Source of the DNA: Comamonas odontotermitis
GTDB lineage: Bacteria > Pseudomonadota > Gammaproteobacteria > Burkholderiales > Burkholderiaceae_C
DNA: 64,000 nt
Reading direction: 5' to 3'
NCBI RefSeq assembly: GCF_014207855.1
Contig: NZ_JACHKZ010000004.1
Coordinates: forward strand, 1-64,000
Shown: positions 16,517 through 24,712 of the stretch, piece by piece
Layout of the letters: each line of letters opens with the position of its first letter
Position numbering within the stretch: position 1 is the first letter of the stretch
Translations under genes and position numbers: made by a program
The notes under the pieces: model-generated
What the model was told of the DNA's origin: nothing
Databases searched by the model: none
Seen by the model: only the letters and a program-made list of their open reading frames with translations

Positions 16517-17767
16517 ATGTCCCCATCCAACGCTTCTCTGCAATTTGACGTGGTCATCATCGGCGCCGGCGCTGCCGGCCTGTTTTGCGCCGCACAAGCG
16601 GGACAGCGCGGGCTCAAGATCCTCTTGATCGACCATGCCACCAAGGTAGCGGAGAAAATCCGCATCTCGGGCGGCGGACGCAGCAACTTCACCAACCGCG
16701 ATCTGGATGTACGCGCACCGCACAAGCACTTTGTCGGCCAGAACCCGCAGTTCTGCCGCTCGGCACTATCGCGCTTCACACCCGCCGATTTTGTCGCCCT
16801 GGTCGACAAGCACGGCATTGCCCACCACGAAAAGCACAAAGGCCAGCTGTTTGCCGACCACTCTGCCGAAGACATCATCGCCATGCTGCTGGCCGAATGC
16901 CAGGCTGGCCATGTGGAACGCTGGCAGCCCTGCACCGTCAAAAACGTAGAAAAAATGGCAGATAGTGCAGATGCAACAAGCGTCGCTCGCTATCAAATTG
17001 ATACTGACCGTGGGCGCGTGCAGGCAACCAACCTCGTGATCGCCACTGGCGGCCTCTCCATTCCCAAGATTGGCGCCACCGATCTGGGCTACCGGCTGGC
17101 CCAGCAGTTCGGGCTGAAGCTGGTAACCCGCGAGCCCGGCCTTGTACCCATGACCTTTGACGGCGCATCATGGGCCCCTTACGCGCAACTGGCAGGCCTG
17201 GCGCTGCCCGTGGTGATTGGCACGGGCAGCAGGAAGACGCGCATGGAGTTCAACGAAGACCTGCTCTTTACCCACCGTGGTCTCTCCGGCCCCGCAATAC
17301 TGCAAATCTCCAGCTACTGGCAGACCGGTACACCGATTGACATCAACCTGGCACCAGAACTGGATGTGACAGAGCACCTGCTCGCCGCCAAGCAACGCTC
17401 CCGCAAGCTGATCGCCAATGAACTGGCGGCCATCGTACCGGCGCGCCTTGCCGATGCATGGGTAGCACAAGACCCGGACTGGCAGCGCCCGATTGCCGAG
17501 GCCAGCGACAAGGCCCTGCTGCGCCTGGCGGAACGCCTGACATGCTGGCAGCTGACACCAACAGGAACCGAAGGCTATAAAAAAGCGGAAGTGACCGTGG
17601 GCGGCGTAGATACCAGCGAGCTATCGCAACAAAGCATGGAAGCCAAACGCGTGCCGGGGCTGTACTTCATTGGCGAAGTGGTCGACATCACCGGATGGTT
17701 GGGCGGCTACAACTTTCAATGGGCCTGGGCCAGCGCGGCTGCCTGTGCAAAATCCTTATCTTCATAA
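16517..17767 (+). CDS. BaiN/HI0933-family flavoprotein (FAD-dependent oxidoreductase)
   Basis: A 416-residue two-dinucleotide-binding-domain flavoprotein. The FAD-binding motif VVIIGAGAAGLFCA is near the N-terminus, followed by RISGGGRSNFTN, IATGGLSIPKIGATDLGY and the C-terminal FIGEVVDITGWLGGYNFQWA, all typical of the HI0933/BaiN group. Substrate unknown. Around residues 151-162 the segment MADSADATSVAR appears extra relative to the family and coincides with a copy of the dispersed repeat (about 16985-17003), an apparent in-frame insertion between a beta strand and YQIDTDRG. The start ATG is in the usual position before the first beta strand. Confidence 0.88.
   Translation: MSPSNASLQFDVVIIGAGAAGLFCAAQAGQRGLKILLIDHATKVAEKIRISGGGRSNFTNRDLDVRAPHKHFVGQNPQFCRSALSRFTPADFVALVDKHGIAHHEKHKGQLFADHSAEDIIAMLLAECQAGHVERWQPCTVKNVEKMADSADATSVARYQIDTDRGRVQATNLVIATGGLSIPKIGATDLGYRLAQQFGLKLVTREPGLVPMTFDGASWAPYAQLAGLALPVVIGTGSRKTRMEFNEDLLFTHRGLSGPAILQISSYWQTGTPIDINLAPELDVTEHLLAAKQRSRKLIANELAAIVPARLADAWVAQDPDWQRPIAEASDKALLRLAERLTCWQLTPTGTEGYKKAEVTVGGVDTSELSQQSMEAKRVPGLYFIGEVVDITGWLGGYNFQWAWASAAACAKSLSS
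16951..17003. repeat. Copy of the dispersed repeat inside the BaiN-type reading frame
   Basis: The stretch AAGCGTCGCTCGCTATCAAATTG (end of this interval) matches the right arm shared by other copies (AGCGCTxGCAGCTATCAAAAT). It lies within coding sequence and keeps the frame open, adding roughly ten residues compared with the usual family spacing. The left boundary is uncertain. Confidence 0.45.
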
Positions 17768-17795
17768 TCAATTTATTAATAATGAATAATTGATT
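17766..17795. terminator. AT-rich hairpin after the BaiN-type gene
   Basis: AATCAATT (17766-17773) and AATTGATT (17788-17795) are inverted arms starting at the stop codon; adjacent TATT and AATA extend the pairing with a bulge. The whole gap to 17866 is AT-rich. It may act as a weak terminator, and the downstream part probably holds the promoter of the next gene. Confidence 0.4.
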
Positions 17796-17866
17796 AGAAA
17801 TCACAATTTTTAAAAATCTGCTCACCCTACAATAACTAAATATTACAAACTTGATACAGGGTGTTC

Positions 17867-19942
17867 ATGTCCTCCATATCAAACCAATTCGGGCGTGGAG
17901 CCCTTCGGGCGGCCTTGGGTGCGCTTTTCATTGGCGCGGCATCGATGGCTTCAGCACAGGTCCCCAAGGTATTGATCATTGGTGATGCTCGTGCGGTAGG
18001 CACCGCTCTGAGCCAGCCCTATGCGGACGGCGCTTACAACGAAATGGTGGCGGCAGTCACCGCATTGGGCGGCACTGCAGCGGATGTCACACAGAAGAAT
18101 TTTGACATCACCGGAGCCGGCGGTAACCCGACAACGGTAACGGCCAGCGACTTCATTCCGCCAAGCGGCGGCCAATATGACATTGTGGTGCTCACCGCTG
18201 TATTTGGCGGCTTCAACGCGACCAGTGTGAGCACATTGCAATCGGCCATTCAGACCCGTGCGGCCAATGCATTCTTTCTGTATCCCGACCAATGCTCGGC
18301 ATGCGCACCCAATATTGACCAGATAACCAGCCCCATCATCAATGCGGCAACCGGTTGGAATATTTCGAGAGGCACACTGTTCAATAACAGCTCGCTCACG
18401 ACAGTGCCAGGCAGTGTCGTGCTCAATGGGGCCACGCCGCTGGCAAGCTCTTTCAGCTCGCTCAACCCCATGACGGTCTACGACTACCGGGCGCTCGACA
18501 ACGTACCCGCGTACAACGTGCTGTACATGCCGCCGCAAACGGCATCGCCCGGGGACCCCTCACCCCGCCCCACGATAACGATGCCAACCGCTGCGGACGT
18601 TGCCAACAACACCCGCATCAACAACGTCTCGGCCCTCATCGTGCCGCGGGCGCAATCCTTCAGTGGCAACGGCGCCTGCATCTTCACCATCAGCGACGTC
18701 AACCCGCTTACCCTGCCGGGCAATCCGCCGGTAGGCAAGCTGGGCTCGATCATGGTCAACGCCGCTACATCTCCCACTGGCTCCTGCGCCGCGCAATCGG
18801 GCAGCATCGCGATCAGCAAGACACTCGCACCGCCGCCCGCACAGGCTCCTGTGACCTGGCCTCTGAACTTCCAGTTCACGGTCACGTGCGACAAGCCTAC
18901 GGCAGGCACGAACTATGCGGTTGCTCCGCTTGCATTCAGTGCCCCAGGCACGCAAACCGCCACGGTCACAGACATCCCTGCAGGCGCCAACTGCAGCGTT
19001 GCCGAACAGGCACCCGCCGCCATCTCCGGTTTCCGCTGGGAAGTCGCTCCTGCGGCCCCGGTCAATGTAGCCATCACCGAAGGTGCCCAATCCTCTGCGG
19101 CATTCACCAACACACTGGTGCCAACGACCGGCAGCATCGCCATCACCAAGACCCTGGCGCCACTGCCAGCAGGTGCACCTGTGACCTGGCCGCAGAACTT
19201 CAACTTCACCGCTACCTGCAACCTGCCGACAGCGGGGTCTACCTACACAGCCAGCGCCAGTTTCAATTCCGCCGGCAGCCAGACCGCCACCATCGCCAAT
19301 GTGCCAGAGGGTGCAGTCTGCAGCCTGAGCGAAACACAGCCCGCTGCACCTGCGGCGCACGCCTGGGATGCCGCCGTGTTCGCCCCTGCAGGCGTTACCG
19401 TAGCTGCGGGCCAGACAGCCAGCAGCACCATCACCAACCGCCTGCAGACCATTCCTCCAGCACTGGGCACCGCGCTCATCACCAAGACCCTGGCGCCGCT
19501 GCCTGCCGGAGCACCGGTGACATGGCCTCTCACGTTCGGCTTCACGGCTACCTGCGACAAGCCAGCGGCAAACACCCCCTACTCCACCAGTCTCAGCTTC
19601 ACCGCAGCCGGTAGCCAAACGGCCACCCTCGCCACCATTCCAGCAGACGCCAACTGCACACTGACAGAAACACTACCTGCAGCGCCTTCTGGCTATACAT
19701 GGGACACACCTGTTTTTGCCCCGGCAACGATCAGCGTGACGGGCGGGCAATCGGCCAGCACGGCTATCACCAATACCTTGCGCAGCAACGCAGCGCCTGC
19801 TGGCCCAGCGCCCGTGCCAAGCAATACGACAACAGGCCTTGTGGCCATGGCGGCACTGCTCGCGGCCTTGGGCATTCGCCAACGCCACCAGGCTGCAACC
19901 CGAGCCGGACAACCATTGCATTGCAACAAAAACCCGTTATAA
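17867..19942 (+). CDS. Secreted repeat protein with three DUF5979-like domains and a C-terminal anchor-like tail
   Basis: A 691-residue exported protein: signal peptide (cleavage likely after MASAQ), an alpha/beta N-terminal domain of about 250 residues (VPKVLIIGD, YDIVVLTAVFGG), then three tandem repeats of about 110 residues. Each repeat begins G-[ST]-x-x-I-[ST]-KTLAP-P and carries a conserved Cys pair (TCDKP or TCNLP, and NC or VC). The tail APVPSNTTTG, a hydrophobic helix and GIRQRHQ resembles a protein-sorting signal but runs about 17 residues further than usual. The ATG at 17867 follows AGGG at good spacing. The stop codon lies inside the -10 box of the rpsU promoter. Likely a surface or extracellular protein; function unknown. 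Confidence 0.7.
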   Translation: MSSISNQFGRGALRAALGALFIGAASMASAQVPKVLIIGDARAVGTALSQPYADGAYNEMVAAVTALGGTAADVTQKNFDITGAGGNPTTVTASDFIPPSGGQYDIVVLTAVFGGFNATSVSTLQSAIQTRAANAFFLYPDQCSACAPNIDQITSPIINAATGWNISRGTLFNNSSLTTVPGSVVLNGATPLASSFSSLNPMTVYDYRALDNVPAYNVLYMPPQTASPGDPSPRPTITMPTAADVANNTRINNVSALIVPRAQSFSGNGACIFTISDVNPLTLPGNPPVGKLGSIMVNAATSPTGSCAAQSGSIAISKTLAPPPAQAPVTWPLNFQFTVTCDKPTAGTNYAVAPLAFSAPGTQTATVTDIPAGANCSVAEQAPAAISGFRWEVAPAAPVNVAITEGAQSSAAFTNTLVPTTGSIAITKTLAPLPAGAPVTWPQNFNFTATCNLPTAGSTYTASASFNSAGSQTATIANVPEGAVCSLSETQPAAPAAHAWDAAVFAPAGVTVAAGQTASSTITNRLQTIPPALGTALITKTLAPLPAGAPVTWPLTFGFTATCDKPAANTPYSTSLSFTAAGSQTATLATIPADANCTLTETLPAAPSGYTWDTPVFAPATISVTGGQSASTAITNTLRSNAAPAGPAPVPSNTTTGLVAMAALLAALGIRQRHQAATRAGQPLHCNKNPL
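18800..19798 (+). repeat. Three tandem 330-336 bp repeats encoding DUF5979-like domains
   Basis: Repeat units run 18800-19129, 19130-19465 and 19466 to about 19798. Units 2 and 3 share ITKTLAPLPAGAPVTWP exactly at the protein level, unit 1 differs by a few residues. The repeats are in frame and similar in DNA, pointing to duplication within the gene. Confidence 0.85.
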
Positions 19943-19943
19943 T
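19916..19943 (+). promoter_or_regulatory. Sigma-70 promoter of rpsU, overlapping the end of the preceding gene
   Basis: TTGCAT (19916-19921), a 16-base spacer and a consensus TATAAT (19938-19943) form a strong promoter about 130 bases before rpsU. The stop codon TAA (19940-19942) of the upstream secreted protein is part of the -10 box, and its last eight codons form the spacer and -35. Confidence 0.75.
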
Positions 19944-20074
19944 CTCAGGCTCTTTGCTGGCAAAGCCCTGTCTGCCAATACTAGTCAATATGACAGGGCA
20001 CAACCGCCATTCAAGGCTTTGGGGCCCGATCTTCCCCAAAACCCGCTGTTGGCACCAATGGAAAACATTAGCTA

Positions 20075-20287
20075 ATGACGACTATCCGTGTAAAAGAAAA
20101 CGAACCCTTTGACGTTGCTCTGCGCCGCTTCAAGCGCACCATCGAAAAGCTGGGCCTGCTGACCGACCTGCGCGCTCGCGAGTTCTACGAAAAGCCAACG
20201 GCTGAACGCAAGCGCAAGAAGGCAGCTGCCGTCAAGCGCCACTACAAGCGCGTTCGCAGCATGCAGCTGCCCAAGAAGCTGTACTGA
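20075..20287 (+). CDS. rpsU: 30S ribosomal protein S21
   Basis: A 70-residue basic protein beginning [20 protein letters not shown] and ending in a Lys/Arg-rich helix [17 protein letters not shown], the normal beta-proteobacterial S21. It binds 16S rRNA near the mRNA exit and helps initiation. The leader from the promoter at 19916-19943 is about 120 bases. A strong terminator follows, so yqeY downstream is probably transcribed separately or by read-through. The usual neighbours dnaG and rpoD are not in the window. Confidence 0.98.
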
Positions 20288-20333
20288 TCGCAGCTTTCAC
20301 GCCCGGCGCATTGAATGCCCTGGTTGTGACACC

Positions 20334-20366
20334 ACCCGCGCTCGGGACGCCAGGCGCGGGTTTTTT
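20334..20366 (+). terminator. Rho-independent terminator of rpsU
   Basis: ACCCGCGC (20334-20341) and GCGCGGGT (20354-20361) form a perfect 8-bp stem with a 12-base loop, followed by six T. Confidence 0.9.
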
Positions 20367-20546
20367 ATTTCCTGGCGTAGCCCTCCAGGCACAGCCACAC
20401 AACTTCGGCAGACTTCTGCCCGAACCTCCAGCTCACCCTGCGAGCGTATTGACGATCTTTAGACAGCCACATTGGAGTGCAATCGGGAAGAGTTCGAAGC
20501 GATGGGCCGAAGCTTGCTCGCAAACACGTTCTAAAAGGAGAAAGCC

Positions 20547-20993
20547 ATGAGCCTGAAAGCACAAATCACCGAAGACATGAAAACCGCCATGCGTGCCAAG
20601 GACCAGGAGCGCCTGGGCACCATTCGCCTGTTGCAAGCGGCCATGAAGCAAAAGGAAGTGGATGAACGCGTCGAGCTGGATGACGCCATGATCATCGCCA
20701 TCGTCGACAAGATGATCAAGCAGCGCAAAGACAGCATTGCCGCTTTCGAAACCGCCAATCGCCAGGATCTGGCCGACAAGGAAAAAGCCGAGATCGAAGT
20801 GATCAAGGCCTACCTGCCCCAGCGCATGTCCGCAGAAGAAGTCACTGCGGCCGTTCAAGCCATTGTTGCGGAAGTTGGCGCCGCAGGCCCTGGCGACATG
20901 GGCAAGGTCATGGGTGTGGTCAAAACGAGACTGGCGGGCAAAGCCGACATGGGTCTGGTGTCCGCTGCTGTCAAGGCGGCACTGAGCCATTGA
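20547..20993 (+). CDS. yqeY: GatB/YqeY domain protein
   Basis: A 148-residue protein matching stand-alone YqeY over its full length. The N-terminus MSLKAQITEDMKTAMRAKD and the segment AYLPQRMSAEEV are typical, as is the tail GDMGKVMGVVKTRLAGKADM related to the tRNA-binding C-terminal domain of GatB. It may assist tRNA amidation or bind tRNA, but no activity has been established for the family. A strong AAGGAGAAAG ribosome-binding site fixes the start. About 180 bases between the rpsU terminator and this gene hold no other feature I can identify. Confidence 0.95.
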   Translation: MSLKAQITEDMKTAMRAKDQERLGTIRLLQAAMKQKEVDERVELDDAMIIAIVDKMIKQRKDSIAAFETANRQDLADKEKAEIEVIKAYLPQRMSAEEVTAAVQAIVAEVGAAGPGDMGKVMGVVKTRLAGKADMGLVSAAVKAALSH

Positions 20994-21152
20994 GGCCCTT
21001 TGCAGGCGGGTCGTCGGGTCGGTTTCAATTTGTCGCACTTTAAGACCCATTGCCCGCTTTTCAGCTCCAATATGGGCTGTCGTACAATACCCGGTTGGCT
21101 GCGCAGACAATGTGTTGCCAATTTTTTGCTTGTCATTTTATTGAAGAGACCC

Positions 21153-23516
21153 ATGCGACTGTTTACAAAGAGCATTACCGCTGCACTGATCTCCTGCGCG
21201 TTTTCTGCAGGCTGGGCCGCGAACACGATCACGCCACAGAACGGCAACTGGATCATCACCAATGAAATGACAGGCAAACCTGGCCGTGGCATGGGTATCG
21301 ATGTACAGGATGGCATCTTCCTGATGCAACTGTACAACTACAACCAAGACGGTTCTGCCACTTTCCACATGGCCACCGGCCCTGTGGTTGACAACAAAGT
21401 GGTAGCCCCCCTGAAGCAATACAAGGACGGCCCTTCATTTGGCAGCGCCCCCAAAAATGGCACGGAAGCTGCCAATGCAGGGAATGTCGAGATCGAATTC
21501 ACGAGCCGCACCACTGCAACCATCAAGCTGCCTGGCGAGAAAATCAAGCGGATGCAGCGCTTCAACTACGAAAGCATGCCGGAGGCCCAATGGTCCGATA
21601 CCGCGTACTCCGAGCGCTGGGCCATGGTGGAGTTCGATGAGAATGACAAGCCGGTGAAGACCTATTTTGCCGACATCGGTCTGGGCTCGCAGCTGGCACT
21701 CAACCCGGACATGGATCCCGGTTGGCCATATGCCAAAAGCAACAAATTCACGGTTCGCCGCTTTGATATCGCCACACCCAAACAGTATGGGTTCATGGAG
21801 TGCAATTACACGGGTGCCAACCACCTGTTTGCCTGCGTGGGCGAAGAGCTCAACAGCAGCGGCACTACCCTCACCCGCCAGCCCACCACGCTGACCATGG
21901 AGCGCAGCCTCGATGAGCTGCACGGCACCATCACCGTTGGCACTGGTGGCACCAAGCACCGCGTTTTGGGCGCCCGGGTGGAAAAGGTGGCCTATACCAT
22001 CAAGGACAACAAACTGGTCATCGACCAGCTTTTCCGCCGCAATTCCCTGCCCGAAGCTGGCACCTGGATTGTGACCAAGGAAGTCACCGGCCAGGCCGGA
22101 CGAGGCATCTCCCTGGATGTGCAAAAGCCTACGAATGCCAAGCACACCTTGTTCATGCCGATCTACAACTACACGAACACCGGCAAGGCAACCTTCCATA
22201 TTGGACTGCAGGTTCACAGCCCCAGCACGATCCCCACCCCGGACACTCCCTCCATCCGGTTGCTGCAGTACAGGGATGGCCGTTATCTGGGTGGCCCACC
22301 TTCAAATGCTGTCGAGGACGGCTATGCAGGAATCTCGGAGGTGACGTTTGCCACCTCTGCAACCGGTCTCGTCCAGTTCCCGCAGGAAGATCCTCTGCGC
22401 ATGCAACGCTACTATTTTGGCGTGAATGTGGAAAGTGTCGACAGCCTGGTCGGTACCTGGGCACTGGTTCCTCACGCTGGCGCAGCCAAATACCGCATCC
22501 TGAATCTGGTGAAAACTGGTGAAGGTGTTGTGGAGGACAAGGAAGCGGGCTACACCTGCTTCTCCAACTACTGGCTGGAATTCCGCTTTGCCTGCGAGCC
22601 AAAGACGCTAACCGGTGACCAGCAGCGTATCCGCATCGGAACCGGCTTCTACGGTGCCGCACGCGCCATTCTGGGCGACGGCGGCCCTCTGCCCGACACC
22701 TCGCCAGAGTTGACCATCATGCGAATCGCAGATGGCAAGGGCAATCTGGTTCAAGCAGGCCCGCTGTATCTCGACCCATCGATCGACGACGGCACGAGCG
22801 GCTCTGATGATGACTCCGAGCAACCCGCACCCAAGCCCAACAAGCCTCCGGTCGCGGCGATTGCAGAGGTTACCAATGCCGTCCACGGCACAACGGTCAA
22901 TCTCGACGGCAGCGGCAGCTCCGATGCAGACGGCAACCCCATCACCTACAAGTGGGCGTTGGTTTCCGCACCGCAGGGCAGCACGGCATACCTGTCATCA
23001 AGCACCAGCGCCAAGCCCAGCTTTCTGGCAGACAAGGTCGGCCAATATGTGATCGTCCTGGTCGTCAATGATGGCAAGGACAACAGCCAGGCGGCCCAAA
23101 CGACCATCAACGTAAAGGCCATCAACAACATCCTGCTCTACAGCATTGGCAGCACCGGTACTGACGACACCACGGAAAACCTGGTGACCTGGCCTTACAC
23201 CGCCACGCCAACTTCTACTGTCAGCTGCGAAGGCAATTGTGGTACCACCTACAAAGTGGCCGGCTACAAGTTGGTGGCCAATGGCACCAATTACACCATT
23301 GCCGATCTGAAGACGGAAAACCTGACACCCGACTCTCCCGTGAAAGCCACCTTCGATGGCCTGCGCGACGGTCAGGTCGTGACGGCGGGCCAGCCTCTGG
23401 CATTTGCCCTGCGCAGCACCTACACCAACGGCGAGACCGTGAAGCTGCAATACAGCTTCACCATCAAGGAAACCGGCCAGAAGTTCTCGTACCTGACCAC
23501 TTTCAAGAGCAACTAA
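21153..23516 (+). CDS. Secreted protein with duplicated N-terminal domain and PKD-like domain
   Basis: A 787-residue exported protein with a signal peptide (MRLFTKSITAALISCAFSAG, cleavage near WAA). Residues about 26-310 and 311-560 are a duplication: GNWIITNEMTGKPGRGMGID and GTWIVTKEVTGQAGRGISLD, each followed by a YNY-x-x-x-G-x-ATFH block. This resembles the W-rich repeats often seen in secreted proteins of gamma- and beta-proteobacteria. A Pro/Asp linker leads to a PKD- or Ig-like domain (VNLDGSGSSDADGNPITYKW), then a C-terminal domain with a Cys pair (SCEGNC). The start at 21153 gives a proper signal peptide; a longer frame from 21000 does not. Function unknown. Confidence 0.75.
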   Translation: MRLFTKSITAALISCAFSAGWAANTITPQNGNWIITNEMTGKPGRGMGIDVQDGIFLMQLYNYNQDGSATFHMATGPVVDNKVVAPLKQYKDGPSFGSAPKNGTEAANAGNVEIEFTSRTTATIKLPGEKIKRMQRFNYESMPEAQWSDTAYSERWAMVEFDENDKPVKTYFADIGLGSQLALNPDMDPGWPYAKSNKFTVRRFDIATPKQYGFMECNYTGANHLFACVGEELNSSGTTLTRQPTTLTMERSLDELHGTITVGTGGTKHRVLGARVEKVAYTIKDNKLVIDQLFRRNSLPEAGTWIVTKEVTGQAGRGISLDVQKPTNAKHTLFMPIYNYTNTGKATFHIGLQVHSPSTIPTPDTPSIRLLQYRDGRYLGGPPSNAVEDGYAGISEVTFATSATGLVQFPQEDPLRMQRYYFGVNVESVDSLVGTWALVPHAGAAKYRILNLVKTGEGVVEDKEAGYTCFSNYWLEFRFACEPKTLTGDQQRIRIGTGFYGAARAILGDGGPLPDTSPELTIMRIADGKGNLVQAGPLYLDPSIDDGTSGSDDDSEQPAPKPNKPPVAAIAEVTNAVHGTTVNLDGSGSSDADGNPITYKWALVSAPQGSTAYLSSSTSAKPSFLADKVGQYVIVLVVNDGKDNSQAAQTTINVKAINNILLYSIGSTGTDDTTENLVTWPYTATPTSTVSCEGNCGTTYKVAGYKLVANGTNYTIADLKTENLTPDSPVKATFDGLRDGQVVTAGQPLAFALRSTYTNGETVKLQYSFTIKETGQKFSYLTTFKSN

Positions 23517-23532
23517 GCGTTGACGCAATGAC

Positions 23533-23567
23533 AAAAGCCTTCTGCGCGCTGCACAGAAGGCTTTTTT
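23533..23567 (+). terminator. Rho-independent terminator of the 787-residue secreted protein gene
   Basis: AAAAGCCTTCTG (23533-23544) pairs perfectly with CAGAAGGCTTTT (23554-23565) and is followed by further T. The A-run on the left also makes it usable from the opposite strand by the LysR gene. Confidence 0.92.
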
Positions 23568-23614
23568 ACTGAGGCATCCTCAACGACACCATGGCATCAC
23601 CGGCTTCAATCGCC

Positions 23615-24535
23615 TCAGCGCGAGACGCCGACCGATGCCTTGCTGGAGCCACTCAGGTATTCCAGCAGCGCCCTTGCAGCCAGAGACAACTGGCTCTCAT
23701 CCCTGCAGCTGATCGCAAACCGCCGGTGCGCCCAGCTGTCCGCAAGCGGAATCACGCGCACATCGGTATTGGCTGCATAGGATTGCGCCACCTCGCGCGG
23801 CACCACACTGATGGCCAGATTGGCCTGCACCACGCGCAAGGCAGCGTCGAAATTGGAAACATGCACGCGATGGCGCAGGCTTTTGCCTTCCTGCGCAGCG
23901 GCGCGGGTCAGCAAGATCTGTACTGCGCTCAATGCCGGCATGCTGACGTGTTCATAGTCCAGCACATCGGCAAAGTGCACCTCGCTCAGCTGTGCAATCG
24001 GGTGACTCTTGTGGGCGGCTATAGCCAGCCGGTCGCTGCGGTAGGGTCGCGTCTGCAGGCCAGCCAGATCAGCCGCATCCCAACAGATACCCATGGCAGC
24101 GCGCCCCTCGCGCACACCACGCACCACGTCAGGACTCACACATTCTTCCAGGGTCACGCGGATGTTGGCATGCGCGGGCTGCTGCAAAAAGCAGGCGACA
24201 TCTTCGGCCAGGGATTCGGCCATCACCGAGGCCGTCACCAGCACCCGCACCTGTCCTTGCACGCCCTTGCTGTAGGCCGCCATCTCCTGCTGCATGTGGT
24301 TGGCCGCCGCGAGCATGGTGCGCGCATGCTCCAGCAAAGTCTCCCCTGCAGCGGTGGGCCGCAGGCCGCGCTTCTCACGCAGAAACAAATCAGCGCCCAT
24401 CTGATGTTCCAGCTGCGCGAGGCGCTTGCTGATGGCCGAGGCCACGAGTGCCTCTGACTGCGCCACCTTGGCAATGCTGCGCTGCTCGCACACCTGCACA
24501 AACAGGCGCAGGTTCAACAGGCTGAGGTCATGCAT
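23615..24535 (-). CDS. LysR-family transcriptional regulator
   Basis: A 306-residue regulator. The N-terminal winged helix-turn-helix is clear (LNLRLFVQVCEQRSIAKVA and SAISKRLAQLEHQMGADLF), with the effector-binding domain after residue 90. It is divergent from an HMG-CoA-lyase-like gene across about 180 bases and very probably controls the lyase, CoA-transferase and TTT receptor genes in response to a pathway acid or CoA ester. The ATG at 24535 has GGGAG upstream; the ATG at 24598 would add 21 residues without a ribosome-binding site. Confidence 0.9.
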   Translation of the reverse strand: MHDLSLLNLRLFVQVCEQRSIAKVAQSEALVASAISKRLAQLEHQMGADLFLREKRGLRPTAAGETLLEHARTMLAAANHMQQEMAAYSKGVQGQVRVLVTASVMAESLAEDVACFLQQPAHANIRVTLEECVSPDVVRGVREGRAAMGICWDAADLAGLQTRPYRSDRLAIAAHKSHPIAQLSEVHFADVLDYEHVSMPALSAVQILLTRAAAQEGKSLRHRVHVSNFDAALRVVQANLAISVVPREVAQSYAANTDVRVIPLADSWAHRRFAISCRDESQLSLAARALLEYLSGSSKASVGVSR

Positions 24536-24617
24536 GGGCGAAACTCCCGCGGCGTCCACAAGCTGTACAAACAGCCCTGAAGGCGTGGAACTGCGCATAG
24601 CTGCAGGCTTTTAGATT

Positions 24618-24685
24618 TTCCATTTTGGAACTATATAGCTTCTCAAATTGATTATTGCTGACGCTTTGGAAATTTTAGAATCCAA
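24618..24685. promoter_or_regulatory. Two dyads in the LysR divergent promoter region
   Basis: TTCCATTTTGGAA (24618-24630) is a perfect dyad with a 3-base centre, and TTGGA (24666-24670) with TCCAA (24681-24685) forms a second one. Both use the same TGGAA-type half-site, and lie in the gap between the LysR gene and its divergent target, where LysR regulators bind. Assignment to this LysR is inference. Confidence 0.45.
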
Positions 24686-24712
24686 GCCAGAACAACCCAC
24701 GGAGACAGCCTC

